NCBI GenBank assembly: GCA_002633005.1
Contig: NMRA01000015.1
Span: forward strand, 489,239-553,238
DNA: 64,000 nucleotides
Reading direction: 5' to 3'
DNA from: Phoronis australis
Taxonomy: Eukaryota > Phoronida > Phoronidae
In this document: piece by piece, positions 33,628 to 48,738 of the stretch
Position numbering within the stretch: position 1 is the stretch's first letter
Layout: each line of letters opens with the position of its first letter
Notes under the pieces: model-generated
Told to the model about the DNA's origin: nothing
What the model saw: the letters and a program-made list of their open reading frames with translations, nothing else
Databases searched by the model: none
Translations under genes and position numbers: made by a program

Positions 33628-36600
33628 CTATTTGGACCAAACGGACAATCTTGCAAAGAAAAGGAAATCTGATTTGCAGACGTCATTTAATCATCGACTC
33701 ATTGAAAACAATATTAGTTAAACGCTCGTTTTCATTGTGAAAGAATATCTCCTTATTAAAAAACAACTACACGTTGTTGTCGTTCAACGGAAGTAAGTTT
33801 TTGATGGTTGAACAAGCTTATGTAAACACAAATTTGTAAACAAAAGGTGAAAGATTATTTTTTACGTGTACCACTGTTCTTTGTTTTGTTTGTTCCGTGC
33901 CAATGGGTCTTTTGACTAGTGACACTGTGACGCATGATGGAAAGTCTATCTTGTGAATTAGAGAAAGCAACTTGCCGGGTGATGGTACCGATTTTATTTT
34001 CTGTGACCAACGCCGGCAAAACTAAAATACAGTTTTTGTTGTTAAGTTATAATATTAGAAAATGTGCAGAATTATGAATTGGTTTCAGTAATAAAATAAA
34101 GTTATACATCTATGGCCGTTGAATGGTTGCTTGCCGAATGTCTAGTTTTCTGCAGTATTCAGATATTGTTGGTAAATAATACTCACTTATTTATTTATTT
34201 ATCTACCTCCTATTCATCAACCTAAATAAATAAATTATGTTACTCGTTTAGCATTTGTTAGGGGAAACGACCGGAACAATGTTATCAATATAGATGAAAC
34301 TATTTTAAGTTGATGGCATACCTTCAAAGATAAACCTGGCAATGCAAGTTCATGTATTTGATCAGGATTCGTTTTGACTAAACGTCAGATACGAGTGAAA
34401 GCTAAAGAGGTCACGTGGTTCGCTTGTAATCATTTGAATATTTGGAAGACTTGCGTGATCTGACTGGTCGCAAGAAAGCCTTTATGAAGGTCACCCTGTT
34501 TGATTTTTGTTCTAATAAAGGAGCGTTTTTGATTTATGATTGTGGATTTTACTTCGGCATTTAAAATGATAAAGAATCGAAATCAATCTAAAACATACAT
34601 TCAAGAGTTGGAAATATCTTTTCCCGAAAAATTGGACGCGGTCATTTTATTTTTTGTTCTACTTTTCATTCTTAGAAATGAATAAATACTAGATATTTTA
34701 ATTCAAAATTACCAAATTCTTGCAAACACTTTTGTCACTACGATAATTGTTACTAGCTTTTTGACGCTTTATCTTTGCCTAAAATGCATTTCCTTTGCAA
34801 TAATTCATATTTAGGCATTGACCGATTGACGGCTCAGGGTCACATTTTTTAGTTGAAACCTTTCAATTCATGAATACAATTGCGTTAAAATCTCCCGTGG
34901 CTCAAATTATTCCCCTCTATCTAATTATGCACCCAGGGCCCTCGAAGGGACCGGTCACGTCGGCTGGTCACTGACATTGCCGACTCGCCACCGCTTTAGC
35001 GAGCAGTGACCTATCTGTAGTTAGCTGGTGATTGATTCTCCATCGCTCACCGGTAATTCGTTCTATCTTACGTGTAATTAGGTGTAAAATTTCTATTCAT
35101 CTTTCCTAAACCGTCCCGTCTTCTCCCAGCGAGAGGCATCTCCTACCCACTTGACCGTGTATTCGTATCCATCGCAGAAATTATTAATTTAACCACTTCA
35201 GTATCTCCCGCTATTGAAGAACGGGTGTCAGAACAGTCCATAGTAAGAAGTATTATGGATTCTCTAGAGATAATACTGGTGTAGGGCAACATAAATCTTC
35301 CAACAGGTTTGGTGCGATGAATTTAAATGAAAACACTTTGATATTAAATTTAATAAAAAATAAACACCTTTTAAACTGTGGTAATCGTTACTCGTTACAT
35401 TATTTGTATGAGATTGTAGCGCAGCACGGTACATTGCGATTTATATTTTATCTCACACAACCAAGAATTGTTTCAACATGGAATAGCTAGTTATGTTAGT
35501 TTATTATTGAACGACTTGTAATTTGTAATAATAAATAAATGCAGGTTAAAAATGCCTCTCTTGACGACCACGTGGTCCATGACGGTACACAATTGATTTT
35601 CTTAAAATTTAATATGAAACAATTATGCCGTAACTGGACAACATCTTAGAAACGCCAACGTCTATGGTTGTACATTAATAACAGGCAAATTAAATGTTTG
35701 TTTGGATTCTCAATTAAGAGAATTTGCTGACCAGGATGACTTACTGCTTTTAAATTTACTGCCTGAGTATGATTGCTTTCAATAGCAGGTCTACATGCAG
35801 AATATGACTGGCCACATAATGCTACCTCTGTCTTCGAGTAGAATGCTATCGTACGCTGTTACTTTCTTGAAGCCGTCTTTAAAATGTACTATAGGCAAAG
35901 ACGACCCGCGTCGCAGGATTTAAAAGTATAATTAAAAAAATATTTCCAAGTAAATAAGACAAGTCTATATTTTTTACTGTCTTAGCTCGGGAACCGAAAT
36001 AACGATAATCTGCAATTTGTAGTAGGCAAGAACTAATCAGTTGCGAATGGGCTATCCAAAACCGAATTATTCAGATTACAAAAAAAGTTGAAAACATTTT
36101 GTCTAAGGTTATTCATTAGAAAAAATTTGAACTATTTAACAGTAAGGCCCATTATTATAATCCATCCGCCTAAAGATTGATTAACAAATTGCTACCCATC
36201 TTGTTTTCATAAAAGTTCTTCTTTATCCGTCCACTGTACGTGATGTCAGAAACTCAAGACACTGCGACCACGTGGGATGACTTGATGACGCAAGATTGCA
36301 CGTTGTCATTTGATGATGTGCTGACGTAAAATACCACGTTGATAGATAATGTCGGTGTTTTTAGAGGATCACTTTTTACGACAGTAAACAACCAAAGAAG
36401 TTAAACGAAAACATTATGAGTGGCTGAGCTAAACGTGAATATTACAAATAATATAGAGTTAAAGAAATTATTTAGTGATCGTCTTTTCGTGATGTCTCTG
36501 CTGCCTTTTGTGTGAGCTTACTACAAATCATGTTCTAGGAAAATCTTGTCTTTGTCCAATCCCTTTTAAAATCGCCAATCTTCTTTCACTTTACAAATTT

Positions 36601-37924
36601 TAATATTATTTACATTTAACGCTTTATAAAAATTGGTTTCTATTGAAGACGTTTTGGTCGAAGGGGTCAAATGCAAAAGAGACCCCACATTGATCGCACT
36701 TGGTCATTACTTGAATGGTCAATCTAGTGGGCCATCGAGAAAACCGCCACTCTTATTATTTAGCAAAAAGAAAGCTGTGATTGCTATTGGCTAGTCGATG
36801 GGCGGTAATCCGCATAATGCGTTCCACCTGCGGGCATTAAACAAGGAAAATACTCGATTGTCGTTCAACACTTTTCTTGAAACTTCTTCAAAAACGGGAA
36901 GTTCATTATCTCAAGAAACACGCTTGTTACTGAAAAAAGCGATGATGATTGGAAGGGACAGAACTGAGTTCCTCTGCCAGATTTTAAGCCGCGATAGTTT
37001 GTCAGTAATCCAATATGGGCGTTTATTTGCTGGTTGGCAACATCATCCCATTGGTTATTAAATATGCAAATGAAGCAATGCTTTAAAAATGGCCTTACAC
37101 TATTGGCTGGTGTGTATGTACATCAGTCCACACTGATGAACGTGTTTTGTCTACTGAGGTGACTAAGGTATTTTCTACACCTTAATGTTTTAATTTTTCA
37201 TCTTTTTTATCTTTTAATTTATACGGTGTTCCTGCCACATTAAAGATAAAAAGATAGAATCTGATCATTTGAAATGCAAATTAGCCAAAATTGCAACTTG
37301 GCTGTTGCATATTTGTCGTCGAGGCTAGAATGTTGAGTTCTGGGTTAGAAAACACCGTTTCCGTTCCTGAAGCGAAGATTTCTCGTCGCAAGTGCTTATG
37401 AGTGTCTTGCGTTAGTGGACGCTACCTCGGTCTCAAACGCTAATAAACTCACTGTCAGTTCCTCCCAGCCAAATAATCACATCGCTATCTGTCCAAGCAA
37501 CAATCTGACACCGGAACAATACGTTGCTTAAACGAAACATTGTGACAGGCAGAGGGTGGGTTTGTAACACATTTAAGTAAGTTTAGTTTAACAACAGACA
37601 GTGATTTTCTTCTGACTTTAAAAATCCATAAGCAACGAGGATCGAGAGGGTCACCCGACCCTGACACCGACCACACATTTTGAAGATGAATTAGGCCTAT
37701 ACGTTATGTGATGATATTTGTATTAATTTCACCACGGTTATACACTTGTAAACCAAATGCTGAGTTGAATATCTTTTTATTCACAGTTCTGTTGCGTTAT
37801 TTTGCCTTCAAAATTACACTTGTGACGTAATGTGGCACAGCAAATTATTGAATTCCGTGATCCATCATTTGGACATGGAATTATCCCGCCCACGTCCGGA
37901 TGTGAACAGACAGTAACTTACTAT

Positions 37925-37959
37925 GAGACGGACACGTCGAGACGGACACGTCGAGACGG
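37925..37959. repeat. 14-bp tandem repeat, 2.5 copies
   Basis: GAGACGGACACGTC occurs twice followed by GAGACGG. Confidence 0.85.
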
Positions 37960-40900
37960 TCGTCACATTAAATGTACATATCCAAAACCTTCAACCGTGT
38001 TCAATCTTTGCATTTCTCCGTAGGTACCCATTACACGACATATCAAAAGAAGTCAGTGACGTACTGTGCATAAAATCGCTTATACAAATTTTTATTGTCC
38101 GCAAACAAGGATAAATTGAAATGTGATGAGGGGGTTAGATATGACGAATCGCCCCAAGCAGTAGCTGTCTGTGTATGGTCGAAAAACATGCGGTTGACAT
38201 GTTATGCGTATTCATTATAAGTCGCTTTACATTATGTTGTCACGCGAAAAAATAACACTGACTCCAGCAAATTGTTGTTTTGCAACTTGTAGTCTCCCGG
38301 GGCTGTTATAGCTTTTTGTAGGTAAATTTTACGCAAGTCGAAATGACTAAATAATTTTTTCGCGCGTCGCTGGATGGCATATGCCGATTGAACGTCAAGG
38401 ATTCTATGCATTGAAAGACCATATAACGCTTGATGAAGCGGTGACAATACTTTTATACCGAGTGACCCTCTCGTTAAAACAGCTCTGTTTTGATGTGCAC
38501 GTGACCGACTTAACACGATCAACACAGAGGGGTTGACTGTTTTTGTTGCCGGCAAAAAGTAATTGTGAACGTTTACAGTGAATACTTCGACGTTTTGTGA
38601 CTTTAGGTTCAACCATACATTATTGCATGATTCAACCGTGATACAGGGCCTAACGCTAACAATGGGGCTCATGTCAATTCAATCTCGATTGAGAATCTCT
38701 GAACACCTGAAAAACGACTAGAGAGGTCCGATCAAGCGATGGGACATGGGAACGAATTTGCCTGTTGTGTATTAGGATGAATCATAGGTTCTCAACCTTA
38801 CGGAGAATAAACATTTCATCAACACTGTATATGAAACTCAAAGGCAGGCGTAGTTGCTATTTATCTCTATACATAATACATGAAAAAAACAATTCTACAC
38901 TTTGTTTAACTTACTAGGAAACCGAAATATATAGTGGTCATTTACTACAGAAGCCACAACGAGGCTGTTGAAGTTTATGCGCGAAGTGATACAAATATCA
39001 ACCAAGGTCTAAAAATGTCGTTTCTCAGTCAAATATCGGCCTGACAAGTACCCTACGTAGGCAAGTATTGAACAGTTAAATCAACCGTAGACAGACTCAT
39101 GGACTACGGTTTTTGCAGAGAAGGCGGAACCTGCGTTTTTGTGATACCCTGACGCGGGCTTAGAGCGTCGTCAATTATGTTCTTTTCTCTCTTCAATGCG
39201 AACATTTGGATAAATACAAAAAGACAACGATGTCCTCATCATCAAATTTGTAGTTCAAAGGTCAGCCTCTCGAGGGCAAAGTTTAGCCGTAACCTGTGAC
39301 GCAGGTACTCGCAGTCTTAGTTCAGCCCAGACTTGTGGCTTACATACGAATGCATAACCTAGATCATACATACACCATTGTGACGATGCGTTATTGGGTA
39401 CATGTGTTACGCAACAACCAAATTATTATTAGGGCAGCCAGACGGGTACTTCGGAGTGCATGTATTTGATATCACTGTTTATTTAAGCTTTCCACGCTAC
39501 CTTTAGTCAAATCACACCTTTTCTTGCATTCTACCTTTTGATGTGACCGTCAACAGGTATTTAAAGGTGACAGCCGAACAAAAGTCAATAGGATGTGACC
39601 ATTTTTAGATGGTGGAATCGATTACATTCTCCGCTTCCCCGGAGGAAAATTCGCCCCCATTCCACGATATTATCGAGGACACTACACGTGACAAAACAAA
39701 AACACACACACACATATATATAAAACCTATCAAGATGTCAAATCCTTTATTTAGTATAACAATACTTAAAAGTTTCATTTATTCTGCTATGTTATGACAC
39801 AAAAAGCTGTTAAGTTAAATAAACAGGATTTTCATTCGACAGGTGATAACTATTTACACAAAGCTTGAATAAAATAAAGCACGAAAAAGTTACTCTAAGC
39901 ACAAAATTATAAGCGACACTGAAATTTAACGCCGATGTCTAAAATAACCAGAACCCTCTATGTAAGCCAAAACAAGATGTGCGTTCTTGCTAGGAACCAA
40001 TAAGAGAAGGAATAGAAACGAGGTATGGTTCCTAGGTTCTTGTAACGAACGTAATTTTTCGACGTTAAAGTAACCTGTTGTACGTTTCTTGTACAAAACT
40101 ATGAAAAATAGATCTGTTGTTTGGGGATCGAACTTTTGCCGCAATCGAGACTATACAGAAGCTCATCCAATTCGTAACAAACCATTAAAATGCGACGTCG
40201 CTGTCCAAAATTCTATCCAAGGTGTTTCCGAGTTTAACTCTGGTGTTTACATTTCAAAAGAAACTTGGCAAAGTCGTAGCAATGGTGCAATGTTTCCGTG
40301 AGCAAATATTTGAACGGCGATACTCAGCCATGTATTGCCTGAACACTGTCACACATTGCTACAAAAGAATTTGAAATGTTACACCTGGTTTTAAAACGAA
40401 AACACCCAGGTGAAAAGGAGGGCTATAGACTTTTCACCGTGTCCGTCTAAATGGTTTTTGCGTGTTACTTTTATTGAAATCAACCCTATATTGTATTCGA
40501 TCCATGTTGTTTTCATTACAAAGAAAATAAAGTAACACACTTGTCCGTAACTTATGACTTAAGAAAATAGTCCATGAAACTTGATGATAATTTCATTCAT
40601 TAGTCTTCATCCAAAAGGACGCTCATGAATAGCACGGTGTAAATTTCGTATTTGGGAGAAAATCTATCATACACAAAGGTATATGTTATTTCCCCGTACA
40701 CGTGTTGGTGAATCGTTTTATGTTTCGACAATCAACTCGCAGGACGCACACAGGTGTTCGTCTGGCGCAGAAAGAAAACGGACACGACTCTAAGATAACA
40801 TTTTTGTTACGAAATGAGTTCTTTTCAACCATATTTTGAAATAGCTGTAACTGGAATGTCCTGCACTCTGTACTTCGCGCAGGATTACCAAAACCGATCT

Positions 40901-41551
40901 GCTTCAGAGACAATCCTCTAACAAAGATAAATGCAGTTACAGTCCAGCACACGATCCGCCGAGAATAAATCCTGTGCGTATGTAAATTATTCTAAAATCT
41001 ATTGCTTTTGATATTGTTCAGCCTCCTTATGATAAGAGTGTTTTATGTATTTTATACAGAAAGGAAAATGTTTATCGTGTCTTTAATGTTTTATACACGA
41101 CTTGGCAATTACGGGATATTTTATAGAGGTGAAAATACGTTTTATTTTGATTTTAAATCAAAATTATTGCATTCATTTCGAAGTCGCACTATTGACGAGA
41201 AAAGTTTTTTTTTAATCAGATAAGCTCCGATTCGAACCGAGAATCTTAATATCGCGTTCGCAAACAAAATCCTTCTGCGAAATCTCATCCATTAAATGCC
41301 AGAGTATTTCAAGCCTATTGAACTGATCTCATCGAATGTCTGGCAGATAGCAATGAGAATTGGTTATTTGTAACGAAATCCCAAAGACGCAAATGGATTT
41401 CATTGTTTTATCGCCCTGATCAAAGGTACTCACTTTGAAAAGTCTATCCCATCCAACAATAATCCACAAAATGTAAAAACTATAATTTTCTTTTAAACAA
41501 GTCGACCTGTATTAAACTTATTTTACTACAACCGGCTATCAAACCTGACTT

Positions 41552-41613
41552 TGAAGCTTTGCCTGACTGGAGCTTTGCCTGACGTTGAAGCTTTGCCTGA
41601 CTTTGAAGCTTTT
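41552..41613. repeat. Short imperfect repeat
   Basis: TTGAAGCTTTGCCTGACTTT-like units occur about 3-4 times, with one unit missing part of the sequence. Confidence 0.75.
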
Positions 41614-44039
41614 AAATAACGTTGTTGTAAAGCAAAAAACATAGAATACTATGCTTGTTCTGCCTTGTCACATATTTTATACATAGGGTAAGACAGTAAC
41701 TCTTAATTTGTCCATTTAAATGGCATTTACAACCAAATATTTGATAAAAATATCAGTACAATTGCACGTCAGACTAAAACGTCATAGGCCTAAGCTATTT
41801 TACAACGTGCAGTTTATCGTTACGAACACCAAAAGTATTTTTTCACAATCGAGTCAATAGCGCACTTGCCTAAGCGAGTAATCGAAAAAAAATCAGAATT
41901 CATGTTTGCATGACCTGGCAGTGACTCCAAAACTTGGCATGACGAACTTTTCCTATTTTAAAAGGCAAGGACTAGTCTATTGTTCCTGTGTCTCACTCAA
42001 CTCTCGTTTCTTCAAACAAGTGCGGGATGAAAACGTTGTCACGTGACGTCACCAGTATGGTTTAGCAATGATATTGGTGCACGTGCAGGATCGTGTTTCA
42101 TTTCGCTATTGTAACTTGAGTAGTGGGAATATTTAGCAGACAATAAGTTAGCACTCTTTGTCAAAACCAACAGTTGACTGGGGCCACTTACCATACGTCT
42201 CACTTTGTTCCTTTCTCAGATCAGAAATGATTTCTATTCTTGCGTAAATTTTTAAACACAAAAATATAACTCAGTTTCAACTTTTAACTCTAGCCTGGGG
42301 CTGGGATCGAAAATAAAGTCGAATTTCATTTTAATTCGTAGTTCAAACAATCCACTTTTTATTTTTTTAACACCAATGACCAAAATGTTATATTTCGTGT
42401 AAAACTTCTGTTTTTTTAGCTTTTCGTCACGTGACTTCGTGCAACCTCTCGGTTCTTCACATTTGATCAAAAGGTGGCTTATTCAGACATTCGAGCATTG
42501 CTTGAAACAAATCCATTGAATTGCAGCACACGTGTGCCAACCCCTGGCTTTTCCGAGGCTATACTTGCACTCACTCACACCCTGATAACATCGTCAGACT
42601 CGTTTACCTACACAACAGAACAGCTCTTTATGAATAGTTTGTCAGCCCCCGGCTGGTGAATCTATGCCACCTTCCCAATGTGATCGCCATTGACTTTTCA
42701 CTGAATAGCGCGTCTCCTGTGAACAGCCTATTGTGGACTATTTGTTGTTTCGTTGCGTATTCACGATTTCTTTACAAGAGGTTGTCGGATGTTTATTATG
42801 AAAATAAATAGGAGCGTTTCCTTCACATCATTTCAATTACATATTGACCTTTTAACTCTCCGCTATTATGACTAGAGTTGACTGCACCGATTTAAACGCT
42901 TCAATAAATGTTACTTTGCAGGTAAGTCAATACAACGTCCGAACTAACCCTGGCTAATACGTAACACTTTGCCCCCTCCATTTACTGCAGCCGAAATCAG
43001 GTTAATTAAAATGGGATTACGAAACTTTTTTTAAAATTGGGTTAACTTTTAAATGTAGCGGTGATTTTTAATTAATTCAATTGAATTGCACTTTACGCTC
43101 GCATTGTGTTTGACGAATTAGGTTCTATTGTACGACATTCAACCAGGCGTTACATCAGCAAATAATAGAAATAAACTCGAAGTTCAGAATAAATGTTGAC
43201 TTCAATTAAATTCTGACAGCGATTCATGTCAACGCTGAGAAGTCCCGTTTCCAGTGGTCCGGTTTGCTCGTCTTGTGTAAATAGTATGTATTAGCATTAC
43301 GCAATCAAAAACCACAAAACTGTAAACACGGTTGAGAAGTCAAGTCTCAAGCACCTCGTATTGTATATTGATCTTTCCAGTAGCAGACTTTCGCTCACAT
43401 TGTATTTTTTCTGTATTTGTTTTCGTAATTAACACATTAAATGTATTGTGGAACTGAAGTGGTCTGTGGTGTGTGGAGTCGCGTCTACCACACTTGCTGG
43501 AAATACCGACAGACCGCCCACACTAATGCAGAGCCCGGGCACAAGGCAAGCACAGAGCGCCTACCAACGTACACTATGGAGGCACTAGAGTTTTTACCAC
43601 TTGGGGGCAAAATGAGCAATTGTTAGTGACTGATGGTCGCGGTGGGTGTGCGGGGGTGCTGAAATGAGTGCCAACCTGGGGCACTTTGCAATGAAGGATG
43701 TGGGGGGGGGGCAAAACGCAAAATTGAAAAATTGAAATGACTTTCTCTCGGGAAAGAGCGTATTTTTCAAGGATCATGGGGACCATGACCCAATGTGCTC
43801 CCCCTCCCCGTTGTTGCCCCCGTGAGTGGGACAATTTGTATGGAAACTGGCGAAGTTCACGCTCACAATTAAAAAAAGAAAACATAAAAATAGCTGTCCG
43901 TATTCAGAGTTGCGACATTCAGGTGATCCTGAATAATAAAGTTGAAGCACTGCTCATATGATGAGAAAAGTGGCAAAATAACAAAGGCCATTGACAACTA
44001 ACGCCTCATGTTAATGCTTTCTGCGGCTTTCGGTCGTCA

Positions 44040-44131
44040 CATGGGCGGCACAGCACTGAAAAAAGTGTTTGTGTGTGTGTATGGAGGGGGGTGGGGGTAT
44101 AGCCCCCAGCACCCCGTGGTGCACCACCCAT
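44040..44131. mobile_element. Short TIR element (MITE-like), copy 2
   Basis: It begins CATGGGCGGCACAGCACTGA and ends GGTGCACCACCCATAG, with a TG-run inserted in the G-rich half and the GGTATAGCCCCCAGC centre. Confidence 0.65.
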
Positions 44132-44135
44132 AGAC

Positions 44136-44206
44136 CATGAGCAGCGCAGCACTGAAAAAAGTGGGGGCCCATAGCCCTCCCAGCCCCTTATGGTGCGCTA
44201 CCTATG
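44136..44206. mobile_element. Short TIR element (MITE-like), copy 3
   Basis: Immediately follows copy 2. It starts CATGAGCAGCGCAGCACTGA and ends TATGGTGCGCTACCTATG. The adjacent arrangement suggests tandem duplication or nested insertion. Confidence 0.6.
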
Positions 44207-47200
44207 CATCAGTTTAGGTTTTAGACATTTGTTTTATAATTTAAGATTCATGGAAATAATATAATGATAATATCAAAAATCTGTCGTATTGGGTTGTTTT
44301 ATCACCATCATCATGAGTAATGTTGAAATAACAGTATATTTACATCATTCATTTATTATGTAAGCCATGAATTTGTTACGGAATTGTGCGCCCTGTAAGA
44401 ACTTTGCAGTGAATAGGATGCGTCAGTAAAAGTCTCGCTCGATCTCGCCTAATCACTTGCTTTTTACGATTTTTGGTCAATGTGATACACCACAGGAGAA
44501 CACGCAAAGTGTCTCTTATGAGAGTAAACGCGAGTCCTTGCTTGGCTAAAATCTCCTGAAGGGCCTATCGTTGACGTACCGCTGTGAATGTACCTGAAAA
44601 GCACAATTCATTCGCACTTGGCTGTTAGCTAAAGTGGACGTAACTGACATTAAATTTCTACAAAGCCGACACCTGTGCATGACACAATTGAAGGACTTGA
44701 CTATCCGTAGGCTCTTGACATTTCGTTCCCACACCTTTAAGCATGTCTCATCCCCGAGACATGATTAAATATCAACGGAACATCCCCATCCCCCCGGCTT
44801 CGACTAATTATGCTCGTTATTCCGTTCCACCGCATTGGCTAAGAAGGGGACTAACTCTGACTTTGACGGGATCGGGTCTTCACACGAGTTTTCAAGGACA
44901 TAGAAGCGAATTTGGTGTTGTCACAATACCGGCATTGCATGGGCGTGATTTGTTCAGTTGAAATCACCTGTCAAACGAACAAGATGGTTGACAACGCGGT
45001 CAGCTTAGCCTATTGTCACAAGCCTTCAGAGACTTATCTGTAATAAAGGGACGTGAACGCAATAATTTGATAATGGCCATCTATTTGGACTGCGAATGAA
45101 TAGAGTAGTCGTAACTTGGCCGGAAAATCTTGTCGTTGCTGTTTTGAAACACGTACGTAGTGCCGTTAAAATGAACCTAATGTTTGTGGCTAATGAGGAT
45201 TACGTTTCCATGACTCTGGTTAGTCATACTGGATTCCATCACGATTGAAAATCAGTGCCCACTGGATGTTTCAAACATTACCAAAAGAAAACTTTCGCAT
45301 ATTTTAACGACAGCGGTAAGAACAAACTCGCAGTTTAGACGCAAACCAAATGGTTGTCAAAATTGTTTCAACAAAACCTCAATAGGATTAATTGCTGCGC
45401 ATCTGGGCGATTAAACGAAGATTCTGAACTTGAGATGGCTTTGGTGAATTTTTAGGTGAAGAGTTTTACGGACCAGATTCGAAAAATTGTACATACTGAC
45501 TAACAGCGTGTTACTGACACTCAAGCAAAGAAGTGAAATTACACTGTTTAAACGAAACACAAAAAGTATGACATGTTTTTGATATCCGCATATTTTTTAA
45601 AAGCAAAGATCAAGACACTGGTTATTGTTTTCATTTACTTGATTAAGTACAAGTTAGCGATGACTAATGAGCCAGGTGATCGTCGACTGATGTCACGGGT
45701 ATAAGTTAAGCCATGTTGAGATCGTAATCCACTTGAAGACGGTTATGAAATATTCCTGTCAAAATTCGCGTTCACTGACTCCTTTGCCTCGAGCCCGGCT
45801 TGTTGACGGCTCTCGAATCTCCTCGTCCAAAGGTGGGAATTTGGACAGATTACGTTAAGTCGTCTACCGCGAACAATTGGTAGACAATTTGTAAACAGTT
45901 TGAACGCCTACTTGATGGAGAGATTTCGTACAAATTGCTACACCCCGTGGCTTAAAGTCAAGTTATTTGGACCGGGTTATTGTAGTTCGTCCACGTAACT
46001 CAGTAGTCTCCATTCAAGCGCGCACAGTAATGTCCATGTTCCTTAGATGTAACAGGTTAAAATTATCCCCGGGGGGTTCTCGTCCAAATAATGGATTGGG
46101 GTATGCTTCCGTGCAGTCAAAATGCAGAACAATACAATACCTTAGTAGAAGGAAAATAGGTACCCGAGGCAATTACGACGTGACGAAAGCTCTTGCCTGA
46201 GACATCATGTTTGCCCCACATCCCCGCCCCACCCTCCACCCTGGTAGTCATTTCTTTCGTTTATCCTGCATTCCAGACGATACCTCAAGGTCGCCATGTA
46301 CCGATACCATAAAGACGCCACGTACCTACCAAAATACCTGGAATGGTAGGGTGAAGTATCAAAATAGCTACCCTAGACGACACCCGAAAGGACAAAATAC
46401 CCATCCGAATAGCTCCACACCCTTACTAAGTCTTTAAGTAGGAGAGCCCCCGGAAATTATCAGTGAAATATTTGACTGTGAGTGCAATTTCCAATGCCAC
46501 TGATCATTTTGGCGAATTCCAATAGCACATTTATGGCACGTCCACACCAATTTACGACAATATCGTGTCGCATTTTTGTTAGAGGCACTCAGCGTTTTAA
46601 TAAATGGAGTAAACCCGTGGGAACGCAGCAAGATGAATATCCGACTTGTGATTTCCAAAACTCGCCATGACTGTTTCTTACAAGACTACTTATACAATCC
46701 AATAAACTAAATTATACATCAACAGTTTCAATTGATTTAACCTTGGCAGTTGAAAGCAATACTATAAATCAAAATTTTGACTCGGTTTTCCAGTCAAGTG
46801 GAAGTTCAATCTGCTTAATCTCCATTAACAATCTCACTCGAAACTTTCATTCATATTTTATTGAATGACTTTGCACTTATCTCAGTAGAACACCTCAAAG
46901 TATCACAAGACCTGATATATTTACCATCTTGCTATTGGAAACAATAGATATCGAAGTGCCATATCTGGGCGGCCATTTTTATGTTGTGAACCATGATATT
47001 TGCCAAGTTAAAAATATTAATGAGCTTACAATCAAATTTTAGCTGCATTGTCGTTACATTATTTTGTTGAATTGACAATCGTGTTTCTGTAACTCTCACA
47101 TGAGCCACATTTAGTTTACATCAGCTCCAAAAATACGGATATTGTTGCAGCCGTCCAGAATCACTAAAACTTTTTAAATGAATATATTCGATCAAGATAG

Positions 47201-48605
47201 GAATTTGTCGGTCATTCATGATTACATAAATGTCAAACACATGTAAGAAAGAAGGGACTCGCATCCACCACAAAGAATATTCGGAAATCGAGGAAATTAC
47301 GAAGCGAATTAATTGTTGCTAATGGGAATTAGCCAAGACAATAGAATTAAAAATTTACTAAAAATATGACCATGGATAGAAACTAAAATGGAAATTTGTT
47401 GTTATCAATATTTCACGTTGCTCTTTGCAAAACCATTGCCGCCAAGTAATTCATTAAATTCCTATCTTAATTATTCACGAGATCGCAGCGTGGTATTGTA
47501 ATAACAGTGATTGACTACGAGGCCGTTGTTGGTAAGGCTAGTTATAACGTGCACACGCATGCATCCTTATTGAGCGTTACCTAAGCATGCAGAATACAAT
47601 GATCACGAGTTCTTACTGGTTTAATTCCAATAGGCCAGACCTGCACCTATACATGTACTTTTGGCTCACACATTTAGTTCTTTGAAATGGAGAAAAAACG
47701 ACAGATGGCATCTAAATGTAGGACTACAAATTGACCAAATCGAATATAACGCGAGTATTTTGCAAACGAGGAGAGCGTTTTGCTATTTCGTTGTTATTAT
47801 CGTACGTTGGAGGCAATATCCTAGTGAAACATATCTTAGATGCTTGCTTAGTTCTGTGCTGAGGCTCACTGACTTTGTTTAGACCGACAGAAAAGGATTA
47901 TTTGTTATTTTCAAACGGCCATGCATGTGCTTCCGGTGCGGTAGAGGCGCAACAGTTCTTTTGCATCGCGATCGGGACATGAATTTGATGAATGTAGTGG
48001 TGACAGATAATTCACTGAAATTTCTACTTCATATTCTTTCAAAAATGCAAGTACGCACTCATTTTTCCTTATTCTTAAGACGTGCTTTGATGTCCTATTT
48101 CGCGCGCTCAGGAAACTCAAGCAAAGTGAACCAGTAACCGGGCGTTGTTTTCGGTTGGTACACCACTGCGTCTAATAATCCAAGTATTGTGCATTTTCGC
48201 ATACAGAAATATACAAAATACACCCGAGTCCGAAATCCTGAATATTTTCGGAGTGGTGAGCATTTCGCAGTAATGAGGCTTTTTCAATTACGTCGCTACC
48301 TCAAGAGGAATATCGTCCTTTTTTCTTCAAAACACTATCGCGTTTAGGAAAAAAGAACGTGGTTACAGGCCAATGTACCCTCTGGGTCTCAAATCTGCTG
48401 GCCAATTTGGAGAACTTGCGGGTCACGTTAGTATTTTCTTCCCTTTGTTGATTCGAAGTTTTTGGGAGAAGATGCGTTTTCTGATTTCGCTTACTATTTC
48501 AGTCAGTACATTAGTGCGCGATCAAAGGGTACAACCTCCTTTACACCAGTCGTGGGCCAGCAGACACTAGAAATCGCAGTAGAAATTCCCGACCGCCTCC
48601 GTCAA

Positions 48606-48738
<133 letters not shown>

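Noticed and set aside
38232-38672. 146-codon ORF (-) in the desert
   Set aside because: Longest ORF there, but one of this size is expected by chance in about 20 kb; no recognised motif and no splice context.
41217-41290. Possible tRNA (GGTTCGAATC-like B-box on the - strand)
   Set aside because: No matching A-box or cloverleaf stems nearby.
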